Positions 1-6,740 of a DNA stretch of 64,000 bases are shown here, piece by piece. The stretch lies in NCBI RefSeq assembly GCF_030544485.1, contig NZ_CP130610.1, positions 3,968,001-4,032,000 on the forward strand. The letters are read 5' to 3'. Under the pieces are notes generated by a model. The model saw only the letters and a list, made by a program, of their open reading frames with translations, was not told the DNA's origin and made no database searches. How positions within the stretch are numbered: position 1 is the stretch's first letter; each line of letters opens with the position of its first letter. Both the position numbers and the translations under genes were made by a program. The DNA is from Halomonas sp. HAL1 (GTDB lineage Bacteria > Pseudomonadota > Gammaproteobacteria > Pseudomonadales > Halomonadaceae).

Positions 1-148
1 ACTCATCGAAGTAGTACAGTTCAGCGTCGTCTCTCTCTTCCCAGCGCTGAAGCTCTGCCAGCAGGCCTTGAGTATTACGAAAGTCTTTCTCGTCACGCCG
101 ATCTTTCAGAGATCGCCGAGCCCGTTTGAAGCTATACCCCAGTTTTTT
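1..148 (-). pseudogene. IS630-family transposase, start of DDE catalytic part (frame B, partial)
   Basis: Reading the minus strand from the poly-A run gives LGYSFKRARRSLKDRRDEKD and, near the window edge, AELYYFDE. The FDE supplies the first aspartate of the DDE triad of IS630 transposases. This frame is offset by one base from the N-terminal frame. With seven instead of eight adenines at 143-150 the two frames would fuse into the usual single ORF. The split may be a programmed shift, a real one-base insertion, or a homopolymer sequencing error. The remainder lies outside the window. Confidence 0.65.
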
Positions 149-542
149 TTAATGCTCGCTTGATCGTCATGGTGCTCGAACACTTTCCCGTTTCTTGCTG
201 TAGTCGTACCTGGACCGCTTTCAGCTGGTGAGGTTGTTCTTCTGCAAGCGCCCGTAACCGTTCCCGCTCCTCATCACTGTAGATAGAAGGACGGCCGGCA
301 CGAGGCTTATCATTGAGCCCTTCGAGCCCCTTTGCTTCCCAAGCATCAAACCAGAGCGAGACCGCCTCTCGTGTGACCGACAGGATCTTGCAAATCTGGT
401 TAATGGTGTGTCCTTGATGGCTCAGCACAATGGCATGGGCACGGCGACGCAAGGCTGGCTTTTTACCATGTGTGTAGGTAGCGATTAGCGCCTGAAGGTC
501 AGTGTCGGGCAGAGGTAGTACAAAACGAAACTTCATGCTCAT
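132..542 (-). CDS. IS630-family transposase, N-terminal helix-turn-helix part (frame A)
   Basis: This 136-residue frame carries the N-terminal helix-turn-helix and linker region of an IS630-type transposase. It includes a winged-helix stretch (about residues 45-70, with INQICKILSVTREAVSLW) and the GRPSIYSDEERERL linker that precedes the catalytic domain in this family. It ends at TAG (132-134) just after a run of eight adenines on the coding strand (143-150). The catalytic domain continues in a second frame, which is +1 relative to this one, from about 151 down to position 1. The protein would bind the element's ends during transposition. Family assignment is firm; whether the enzyme is active depends on frameshifting and on sequence outside the window. 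Confidence 0.8.
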   Translation of the reverse strand: MSMKFRFVLPLPDTDLQALIATYTHGKKPALRRRAHAIVLSHQGHTINQICKILSVTREAVSLWFDAWEAKGLEGLNDKPRAGRPSIYSDEERERLRALAEEQPHQLKAVQVRLQQETGKCSSTMTIKRALKKTGV

Positions 543-600
543 CGTCCTGATTTAATAGTCAGAGTTATAAGCATAGCGGAAAACTTATGTTCGGCTACTT

Positions 601-804
601 ATGAGTTATTTAAAACAGTTCGTTGATTCAATGAAGTTTCTGGAAAAATTTGATAAAAACCAAAAGAAACAAGGTTTGAACTATGAGGATGTTTCTCGCG
701 GAATTGAGAGAAATCTTTTAGATAAAGAGCTACAGAATTTTTTGGATAAGAACCTCGGGGTAATCCCCCCATTTATAACCGAAGCGATAAGTAGAGTTGG
801 TTAG
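601..804 (+). pseudogene. small A+T-rich hypothetical gene, 5' part, interrupted by the IS3 element
   Basis: This 67-codon frame starts at ATG 601 and is lysine- and asparagine-rich, with a charged helical look (KFDKNQKKQGLNYEDVSRGI). I recognise no family. Its base composition is much more A+T-rich than the core genes to the right. The last six or so codons lie inside the left end of the IS3-family element that begins near 785, so the natural C terminus is missing. The similarly A+T-rich frame on the other side of the IS may be the rest of the same gene. No function is proposed. Confidence 0.5.
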
Positions 805-1628
805 GCCGCCATGGCCACCTTCTGTTTCGGTGTTATCCCACCCAATGCCATGTTCGGTCGCTCGTGGTTGTACGTCCAGAGCCAGCGTGTGGCAAAATCC
901 TGTACTTCAGCGATCGAGTCGAAAAGATAATGGCTCAACCAATCATAACGGACTGTTCGGTTGTAGCGTTCAACATAAGCATTCTGCTGCGGATTCCCCG
1001 GCTGGATATATCGAAGTTCAATGCCTTCCTGCCTTGCCCAGGTAACGAGCTTACCGCTGATGTATTCCGGGCCGTTGTCACAGCGAATGGCTTTTGGCTT
1101 GCCGCGCCATTCGATCAACTGCGTGAGAGAGCGTATTACGCGCTCTGCCGGCAGCGAGAAGTCTGCATCGATGATCAGACCTTCCCGGTTGTAGTCATCG
1201 AGCACGTTGAACAATCGATACGTTCGGCCGTCTGCCAACTGGTCGTGCATGAAGTCCATAGACCAACAGCCGTTCAGAACCTGCGGTACCGACAAGGGTT
1301 CCGGCTTTTTCCGCACCAGTCGCTTCTTGGGCTTGATCCGCAGGTTAAGCTCCAGCTCCCGGTAAATCCGGTAGATGCGCTTATGGTTCCAGCCGAAGCC
1401 CTTCACGTTGCGCAGATACAGGTAACACAGCCCAAACCCCCAGTTACGCTGGTTATGGGTTAAACGCACCAGCCAGTCGGCAATCACCGCGTTCTCATGG
1501 CTCAGCTTTGCCCGGTAGCGATAACAGGTCTCACTGATACCAAAGGCCACACAGGCCAGCCGTACACTGCAGCGATCGGCATCAACTGCATTTTTTGCCA
1601 TCTCTCGGCGTTGAGATGGCTTTACCAC
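801..1628 (-). CDS. IS3-family transposase OrfB (DDE integrase domain)
   Basis: OrfB is 275 residues and begins with a GTG at 1628 that overlaps the end of orfA. It has the HTH_21-like N-terminal region ([13 protein letters not shown]) and then an rve integrase core. The catalytic residues are visible in SMDFMHDQL (first Asp), [11 protein letters not shown] (second Asp) and [12 protein letters not shown] (Glu), followed by the typical [17 protein letters not shown]-terminal motif. The active protein is probably an OrfAB fusion made by a -1 shift at the AAAG near 1630. The triad looks intact, so the element may still be mobile. Confidence 0.92.
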   Translation of the reverse strand: MVKPSQRREMAKNAVDADRCSVRLACVAFGISETCYRYRAKLSHENAVIADWLVRLTHNQRNWGFGLCYLYLRNVKGFGWNHKRIYRIYRELELNLRIKPKKRLVRKKPEPLSVPQVLNGCWSMDFMHDQLADGRTYRLFNVLDDYNREGLIIDADFSLPAERVIRSLTQLIEWRGKPKAIRCDNGPEYISGKLVTWARQEGIELRYIQPGNPQQNAYVERYNRTVRYDWLSHYLFDSIAEVQDFATRWLWTYNHERPNMALGGITPKQKVAMAA

Positions 1629-1888
1629 TTTCCCTCAAGGGCCTCCTGGCGAAGCTCGGATTTCAAGCGCTCTTCGGCGTACATCTTCTTGAGTCGACGG
1701 TTTTCGTCTTCCAGGTCCTTGAGGCGCTTCATCATGGACGCGTCCATACCGCCATACTTCGAACGCCATTTATAAAACGTGGCACTGCTCATACCGTGCT
1801 CGCGGCAAAGTTCAGGAACCGGCACGCCAGATTCGGCTTGCTTCAGAATCGCCATGATCTGGCTGTCGGTAAAACGTGATTTTCGCAT
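1622..1888 (-). CDS. IS3-family transposase OrfA (helix-turn-helix)
   Basis: OrfA has 88 residues. It starts with the family signature [19 protein letters not shown], continues with a helix-turn-helix ([24 protein letters not shown]), and ends with a leucine-zipper-like helix ([19 protein letters not shown]) used for multimerisation. It overlaps orfB by seven bases with the frames offset by -1, and a GGAAAG slippery sequence lies at the junction. It supplies DNA binding to the inverted repeats. It resembles the IS407/IS51 side of IS3, but I do not assign a subgroup. Confidence 0.92.
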   Translation of the reverse strand: MRKSRFTDSQIMAILKQAESGVPVPELCREHGMSSATFYKWRSKYGGMDASMMKRLKDLEDENRRLKKMYAEERLKSELRQEALEGKW

Positions 1889-1931
1889 GTGGAATCTCCT
1901 GTCTGTTCAGAGTACAAAATTCCACTTATCA

Positions 1932-2407
1932 CCGCGATTATTTTTCGGGGGGATTACCTCGGCACTGCTGCAAATGGCTTTATACGTAACTCTCCTAGGA
2001 ATCTTGCGAACCTCTGTCATAGTGCTTCACAACAGTTTTATGAAAACTGGATGTCGCAGAAAATAGGTGACATAGCCCCAGTTGCAATCACCGTTGGGAA
2101 CGTGAAATATAAAGATCGAGAAATTTATCAGGTATCAAGATCTTCTGTGAAAAGGATAATGGCGAAAGGGTTTTGTCCAGATGACAGCCTTGATGTACAT
2201 GTTTGGCTAACGTTCTCAAATATGACTGTATTAGACTTAACGATTATACCTACGTTGCTATCAAAGGGACTGGCTAGCACAAGTGATTTCAATGATCTTA
2301 GATATGTAATCTGGGAAGAAGGGGGTGACTCAGACTTCGAGTATATTCCTGTTCTTCAACACAATAATTTTATGTATGCGGTAGATAAGGTAGCAGGTCA
2401 TGCATAA
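1932..2407 (+). pseudogene. A+T-rich hypothetical gene, 3' part, downstream of the IS3 element
   Basis: An open frame runs through the right end of the IS (an ATG at 1889 lies inside the element) to TAA at 2405-2407. Outside the IS it encodes about 158 residues. They include FYENWMSQKIGDIAPVAITV, a KDREIYQVSRSSVKRI stretch and an acidic segment before the end (WEEGGDSDFEYIPVL). I recognise no family. Composition and codon use resemble the 601-784 fragment, so the two may be halves of one gene of about 220 codons split by the IS. A deletion at the insertion point is also possible because no target duplication is seen. Expression from an IS-internal start cannot be excluded. Confidence 0.5.
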
Positions 2408-2573
2408 CACAGCATTTCTGCGGACAAACCGCTGAATGTGGCGTTATATCAGTGTCGTCTTAAAGTCAGCTCTTGGCCGATAGCTGAATTGCCCAGCATC
2501 TCACTCACCACCAGAGGTGCACAAAACTGGTAAGGTTAAGTGCATTTCCGTGACTGCTTACCAAGGATTTGGC

Positions 2574-4280
2574 ATGGCGAATTCCCAACCATTCATTACG
2601 TCAATGCGTTTCTACGACGACCACGCTGATCGATTGTTTGACCAGTACCAGTCCCTGAGTTTTGAAAATGCTCATGGTGAATGGCTGCATCAACTTCCTG
2701 AGCAGGCTGGTTTAGCACTAGACGTTGGTGCTGGAAGCGGGCGCGATGCTAAAGCACTTGCAGAGCGCGGTTGGCAGGTAATGGCGGTAGAGCCCGCAGA
2801 AAAGCTGAGATCGCTAGGGCAAAGCCATACGCACGAACGGGATGTCAGTTGGATTGACGATACCTTACCTGCCTTGAATTGCGTCCGTCAGCTATCACAG
2901 CGCTTTCAACTGATACTGGTATCAGCGGTGTGGATGCATTTGCACCCTAATGAACAGCAGCGTGCTTTGCGGGTGCTTAGCTCACTGCTAGCGCCGGGCG
3001 GGCTTTTGGTAATTACCTGCCGTGAAGGCCCGGATAGTAATGAGCGTCAGTTTTTTTCCGTCAATATGGGCATGTTGGATAACTGGGCTCGTGATCTGGC
3101 GTTACTCCCCGTGCAGGCAAGTCAGAGCGACGACCAACTTGGGCGCCAGGGTGTTGCTTGGCATCTACGTGTGTTCAGGCTACCTGATGATGGCACTGGG
3201 GCACTGCCTTCCCTTCGGCATATTATCGTTAATGACGACAAGGCATCTTCTTACAAGCTCGGTTTGCTACGCACGCTGACACGCCTTGCCGATAGCGCAC
3301 CTGGCATAGTGATTTCACGAACAGAAGAATGGGTGACAGTACCTCTGGGAGCAGTAGGTCTCTTCTGGATAAAACTGTATCGTCCCTTATTGATAGAGCG
3401 TGATTTGCGCCAATCTCCCGGCGAGAAGGGGTATGGTTTCGCTAAGGATGATTTCTATCGCTTAAAGCAACTATCGCCACATGATCTGCGCATTGGCTCA
3501 GCCTTTTATGATCCTCAATGTGCTGCCACCGTCATGCGAGCAATCCGCGATGCCTGCCAAACAGTTCTAAAGATGCCTGCTCACTTCACCACCTGGCCCG
3601 GCAGCCAGCGGCCTGTGTTTGATGGAAGTTATCAAGGGCTACGCATACGCGAACAGGCCGTTCGACTTGATAGCGCCACGCTGGCTTCTTTCGGAACATT
3701 TCGTATTCCTACCTCACTATGGGACTCTATGAGCCGCTACGCCTGCTGGATCGAGCCCGCCATTGTTCATGAGTGGGCTCAGTTAATGCAGCGGTATGAC
3801 ACCACCTACGATATCGGCACATTGCATCTCGCCTTGCAGTGGCAAGAAAGTCGCCGTGACACACAGCAGGCGCGTCAACTGGTCACTCAACGTTTACTTG
3901 AACCGGCTCCACTGTCTTGCGTCTGGTCACAAAATGATCTGCACAGGCAAAATTACGCTATCGACCACTGCTTTCCCTGGTCACGCTGGAACAACAATGA
4001 TCTATGGAATTTGCTGCCAGCGACAGCAAAAGCCAATCAATCCAAATCGGATCGACTGCCTGCAGCTCAAGTGATGCAAAAGGCTAAACAGGACATTATG
4101 CACTGGTGGCAATATCTCGATGCCAGTACAGTCTGTCAGCAATTTCGTGATGAAGCTGCCGTAGCACTGCCGCTTGCCACGCCAATGTCTTCTCTGGATG
4201 GAATTTTTAACAGCGCATTACTACAACGCCAACGATTGAAGGCGAATCAGCAACTTGCGGAATGGATGGGAGTGCACTGA
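2574..4280 (+). CDS. class I SAM methyltransferase - HNH endonuclease fusion protein
   Basis: The protein has 568 residues from ATG 2574, preceded by AAGGA; an in-frame GTG at 2517 is possible but less convincing. Residues of about 45-180 form a class I SAM-binding domain: motif I is LALDVGAGSGRDAKALAERG, followed by MAVEPAEK and the post-motif LLAPGGLLVITCREG. A middle region of about 230 residues (from about 215; DDKASSYKLGLLRTLTRLAD) precedes a C-terminal HNH module at about residues 455-500 with IDHCFPWSRW, NNNDLWNLLP and NQSKSDRLP. I see no NPPY or DPPY DNA-methylase motif, so this is not an obvious restriction-modification enzyme. The island setting suggests defence or mobile-element biology, which is inference. 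The domain calls are good; substrate and role are unknown. Confidence 0.75.
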   Translation: MANSQPFITSMRFYDDHADRLFDQYQSLSFENAHGEWLHQLPEQAGLALDVGAGSGRDAKALAERGWQVMAVEPAEKLRSLGQSHTHERDVSWIDDTLPALNCVRQLSQRFQLILVSAVWMHLHPNEQQRALRVLSSLLAPGGLLVITCREGPDSNERQFFSVNMGMLDNWARDLALLPVQASQSDDQLGRQGVAWHLRVFRLPDDGTGALPSLRHIIVNDDKASSYKLGLLRTLTRLADSAPGIVISRTEEWVTVPLGAVGLFWIKLYRPLLIERDLRQSPGEKGYGFAKDDFYRLKQLSPHDLRIGSAFYDPQCAATVMRAIRDACQTVLKMPAHFTTWPGSQRPVFDGSYQGLRIREQAVRLDSATLASFGTFRIPTSLWDSMSRYACWIEPAIVHEWAQLMQRYDTTYDIGTLHLALQWQESRRDTQQARQLVTQRLLEPAPLSCVWSQNDLHRQNYAIDHCFPWSRWNNNDLWNLLPATAKANQSKSDRLPAAQVMQKAKQDIMHWWQYLDASTVCQQFRDEAAVALPLATPMSSLDGIFNSALLQRQRLKANQQLAEWMGVH

Positions 4281-4400
4281 TAAGCCTGTGCCACACCTTG
4301 TGTCAGGTAAGAGCTAAAGGTCTTTAGCTTGATGACAGTTATTAGATCAAATGTTGACGAGCTTGGCACACTGATGACACAGATTTGACACACGCAAAAC

Positions 4401-4432
4401 AAAAGGGCCTACGCGTTAACGTAAGCCCTTGA
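4401..4432 (-). terminator. rho-independent terminator of the tRNA-Arg gene
   Basis: Read on the minus strand, AAGGGC and GCCCTT arms enclose an imperfectly paired TTACGTTAACGCGTAG loop and are followed by TTTTGTTTT. The hairpin sits a few bases downstream of the tRNA 3' end and would terminate its transcript. Confidence 0.75.
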
Positions 4433-4437
4433 AATTA

Positions 4438-4514
4438 TGGCGCGCCCGGCAGGATTTGAACCTGCGACCCTCGGCTTCGGAGGCCGATACTCTATCCAAC
4501 TGAGCTACGGGCGC
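4438..4514 (-). tRNA. tRNA-Arg (anticodon CCG)
   Basis: This 77-nt tRNA is read on the minus strand. The acceptor arm GCGCCCG pairs with CGGGCGC, then discriminator G and an encoded CCA at 4440-4438. The D-arm region is AGCTCAGTTGGATAGAGT, the anticodon loop is CTCCGAA with CCG in the middle, and the T loop is GGTTCAAATCC. CCG reads the CGG arginine codon. Accessory DNA with insertion sequences lies directly beyond its 3' end, as expected when an integrase uses a tRNA 3' end as its attachment site. Confidence 0.95.
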
Positions 4515-4616
4515 TTGTGGGTGCGTATCGTAACTGTGCAGGGGCGCTGTGTCCAGCCGTATGGCGCTTGAGTACCTTTAGTCAATTGACCGTTTTCCCT
4601 GGTGTGGTGCATGCTT

Positions 4617-4632
4617 TGGGAGCACTTCTGCA
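4617..4632 (+). promoter_or_regulatory. weak sigma-54-like promoter before the first dctP
   Basis: TGGGAG-CACTT-CTGCA has the GG and GC dinucleotides at the spacing sigma-54 requires, but it deviates from TGGCAC/TTGCW at several positions. It would start transcription about 15 bases before the ATG at 4659. Dicarboxylate transport genes are often sigma-54 dependent, but this match alone is weak. Confidence 0.25.
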
Positions 4633-4658
4633 CCTTAGTCCATTGGGAACACAATAAT

Positions 4659-5654
4659 ATGAAAACATTTGCACGTAGCACGCTGGCACTGGGCATCTCA
4701 CTGGCGCTGGTAAGCGCCGCGAACGCCGCTGATTTCGCTGATATGGATCCCGTTACCCTGCGCCTGGCCCACGTAGTCAATGAGCAGGATGGTTTCCATA
4801 TCGCCGCCACCAAATTTGAAGAGCTGGTAGAAGAGCGCACCGACGGCAAGGTAGATATCGAGATCTACCCCAACGCCACCTTGGGTGACGAACGCACGCT
4901 GCTGGAAGGCATGCAGATCGGCACCGTGGATATGGGCGTGATCACCAACGGCCCGGTGGCCAACTTTGTCGAAGAGATGGCGGTATTCGAACTGCCTTTC
5001 CTGTTCCCCTCCCCGGAAGCCGCTTACGAAGTGCTCGATGGCTCGATTGGCCAGGAGCTGCTCGATAAGCTTTCTGAGGTGAACCTGAAAGGCATGGCCT
5101 ACGCCGAGCGCGGTTTCCGCAACCTGACCAACAGCGAGCGTGCCGTAAACTCGCCGGAAGATCTGGACGGCCTGCGTATCCGCGTGATGGAAAACCCGGT
5201 CTACACCGACACCTTCCGCGAGCTGGGCGCCAACGCAATTCCCATGGCGTGGACTGAAGCGCTTACCGCTATGCAGCAAGGCACCATCGACGGTCAGGAG
5301 AACCCGGTGAACGTGATTCACTCGTTCAACCTGGATGAAACACAGAACTACATGACCCTCTCCCGTCACACCTATGCGCCGGCGATTTTTGTGATGGGTA
5401 TGCCCGCCTGGAACCAACTGCCTGAAAACGCCCAAGAGGTACTGCTAGCGGCGGCACAGGAAGCAGCGGAGCATGAGCGCCAGGTGAATGCAGAGATGGA
5501 AAGCGAACAGTTGCAGGCCCTGCGCGATGCGGGCATGGAGATCAACGACGATCCCGATATGGAAGCCTTCCAAGCCGCCGTCGCGCCGGTGTATGAGAAG
5601 TACGGCGAACAGTTCGGTGATTACCTGCCGCGCATCCAGGAAGCGCTCAAGTAA
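4659..5654 (+). CDS. dctP: TRAP transporter substrate-binding protein DctP (orphan copy)
   Basis: The protein has 331 residues and a clear signal peptide (MKTFARSTLALGISLALVSAANA), which is why ATG 4659 is chosen over the upstream ATG at 4602. It is a periplasmic DctP-family binding protein with the family's central signature region around GLRIRVMENPVYTDTFRELG and GTIDGQENPV. It would deliver an organic-acid anion to a membrane DctQM pair, but no permease genes adjoin it. The closest paralogue in the window is the dctP at 8401, about two thirds identical by eye, which does have dctQM. The orphan may feed that same permease with a different ligand preference; this is inference. A hairpin follows at 5712-5739. 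Confidence 0.92.
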   Translation: MKTFARSTLALGISLALVSAANAADFADMDPVTLRLAHVVNEQDGFHIAATKFEELVEERTDGKVDIEIYPNATLGDERTLLEGMQIGTVDMGVITNGPVANFVEEMAVFELPFLFPSPEAAYEVLDGSIGQELLDKLSEVNLKGMAYAERGFRNLTNSERAVNSPEDLDGLRIRVMENPVYTDTFRELGANAIPMAWTEALTAMQQGTIDGQENPVNVIHSFNLDETQNYMTLSRHTYAPAIFVMGMPAWNQLPENAQEVLLAAAQEAAEHERQVNAEMESEQLQALRDAGMEINDDPDMEAFQAAVAPVYEKYGEQFGDYLPRIQEALK

Positions 5655-5711
5655 TTTGCTTCCCATCAAGGCAGCCCGACATTAGATACAGTGCTTTTAC
5701 AGCAGTGGCTG

Positions 5712-5739
5712 AGGGCTGTTCCCGCGCCGGAACGGCCCT
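5712..5739 (+). terminator. hairpin between dctP and the LysR gene
   Basis: AGGGCTGTTCC and GGAACGGCCCT (11 pairs including one T-G) enclose a CGCGCC loop. No long T-run follows, so it may be an attenuator or RNA-stabilising hairpin more than a full terminator. It separates the orphan dctP from the LysR gene starting at 5761. Confidence 0.55.
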
Positions 5740-5760
5740 TCCAACCAAGAGACACGCCTG

Positions 5761-6726
5761 ATGGCTGACACCACCCATACGAAGCTGGCGAACAGGCTCA
5801 ATAAGATCAATCTCAATTTACTATTGGTTTTTCACACGCTGTATTGGAAAAGGAGTTTGACGCTCACCGCACAAGCGCTCTGCCTGACGCAACCGGCCGT
5901 CAGCCACTCGCTGAAAAAGCTCCGCCTGTTAATGGACGACCCGCTTTTCACCAAGACGTTGGACGGCATGCAACCGACCCCGCTTGCCCGGCAGATGGAT
6001 GCCGCCGTAGCCAAAGGGCTGTTCTACCTTGATCAGGCAGTCCACAGCAATAACGAGTTTTCGCCTGCCACATCAAAGCGGGAGTTTCGTGTCAGTTTGG
6101 TGGACTATGTCAGCCAACAGCTGCAACCCAAGCTTATCCAGCACTGTTTGGAACACGCGCCCGATTTGTGTTTCAACATGCTCTCCACGCGCATCGCAAG
6201 TGCAGAGGGCGCCCAGCAAGTCCTTCAAGAGCACGATATCGACCTGGCGGTGGTGCAGTTCGAAACCTTGCCGCTCACCTCTCATCATGAGTACTTGTTT
6301 GACGATGTGATTGGCTGTGTGGGTGATGCGACCTTTCATGGCGAGAGCAGCGCCATTACCCTTGAGGCTTTTTTAAACTCCCCCCAGGTCGCTTTGTCGC
6401 ATCGTGAAGACAGCCCGCTGTTAATTAATGAAAAACTGCGGGAGCTGGGGTTAGAGCGGAAAATCGTCGCCAAGACGCCCTACATCAATCCGCTGCAGGA
6501 AATATTGTCATCCACAGCACTGCTTTGCGTGGTGACAGAGAGCGCCGCCAGGGTCATTTGCCGCAACAATAGCTTGAAGTTCTACGCTCTGCCCTTGGAC
6601 GTCCCAGCGTTCAAAGTCTGCCTGTGCTGGGATGAAAGGAAGGATCACGATCCTGGCATACACTGGTTGCGGCAGTTAACTAGGGAGCTGATGACACCGG
6701 CCCCCACCGCCCTGGGCGCCCCTTAA
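5761..6726 (+). CDS. LysR-family transcriptional regulator
   Basis: The protein has 321 residues and an N-terminal winged helix-turn-helix at about 17-75 (LTLTAQALCLTQPAVSHSLK, then DPLFTKTLDGMQPTPLA), the diagnostic LysR DNA-binding pattern. The remaining part is a LysR_substrate effector domain. It lies between the orphan dctP and a convergent FAD oxidase gene that ends 14 bases away. It most likely regulates the surrounding organic-acid uptake and oxidation genes (4.6-11.2 kb), responding to the imported acid or a product. The ligand cannot be read from sequence. Confidence 0.9.
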   Translation: MADTTHTKLANRLNKINLNLLLVFHTLYWKRSLTLTAQALCLTQPAVSHSLKKLRLLMDDPLFTKTLDGMQPTPLARQMDAAVAKGLFYLDQAVHSNNEFSPATSKREFRVSLVDYVSQQLQPKLIQHCLEHAPDLCFNMLSTRIASAEGAQQVLQEHDIDLAVVQFETLPLTSHHEYLFDDVIGCVGDATFHGESSAITLEAFLNSPQVALSHREDSPLLINEKLRELGLERKIVAKTPYINPLQEILSSTALLCVVTESAARVICRNNSLKFYALPLDVPAFKVCLCWDERKDHDPGIHWLRQLTRELMTPAPTALGAP

Positions 6727-6740
6727 TCAAACCGCCATAC

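Larger units (their letters stand above)
1..590 (-). mobile_element. IS630-family element, partial (cut by window edge)
   Basis: The left 540 bases encode the N-terminal part of an IS630-type transposase read on the minus strand, and the element continues beyond position 1. The outer end of the element lies somewhere to the right of the start codon at 542, within roughly 545-600. I could not place its terminal inverted repeat because the partner end is outside the window. The right boundary given is approximate. Confidence 0.7.
785..1931 (-). mobile_element. IS3-family insertion sequence (complete, about 1.15 kb)
   Basis: The element contains overlapping orfA and orfB on the minus strand, the standard IS3 layout. 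Imperfect terminal inverted repeats are visible: the left end reads GATAAGTAGAGTT from 786 and the right end, read inward from 1930 on the minus strand, reads GATAAGTGGAATT. Only 2 of these 13 bases differ. The right end starts with the usual 5'-TG. With these ends I see no matching 3-4 bp target duplication (the left flank ends in GAAG, the right begins CCGC). The insertion may therefore have been followed by a deletion, or the ends are off by a base or two. Confidence 0.8.

Noticed and set aside
784..1938. GCGAT at 784-788 and 1934-1938 as a 5-bp target duplication of the IS3 element
   Set aside because: The inverted-repeat alignment places GATAAGT inside both IS ends, so the left GCGAT would overlap the element. 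The match is probably chance.
2574..4280. Type IIG-like restriction-modification enzyme
   Set aside because: The methyltransferase part lacks the NPPY/DPPY catalytic motif and there is no target-recognition domain; an HNH plus a small-molecule-like methyltransferase does not fit that class.
1..4435. Second attachment-site copy of the tRNA-Arg 3' end
   Set aside because: I looked for the sequence of the tRNA 3' end in the left region and found no repeat within the window.
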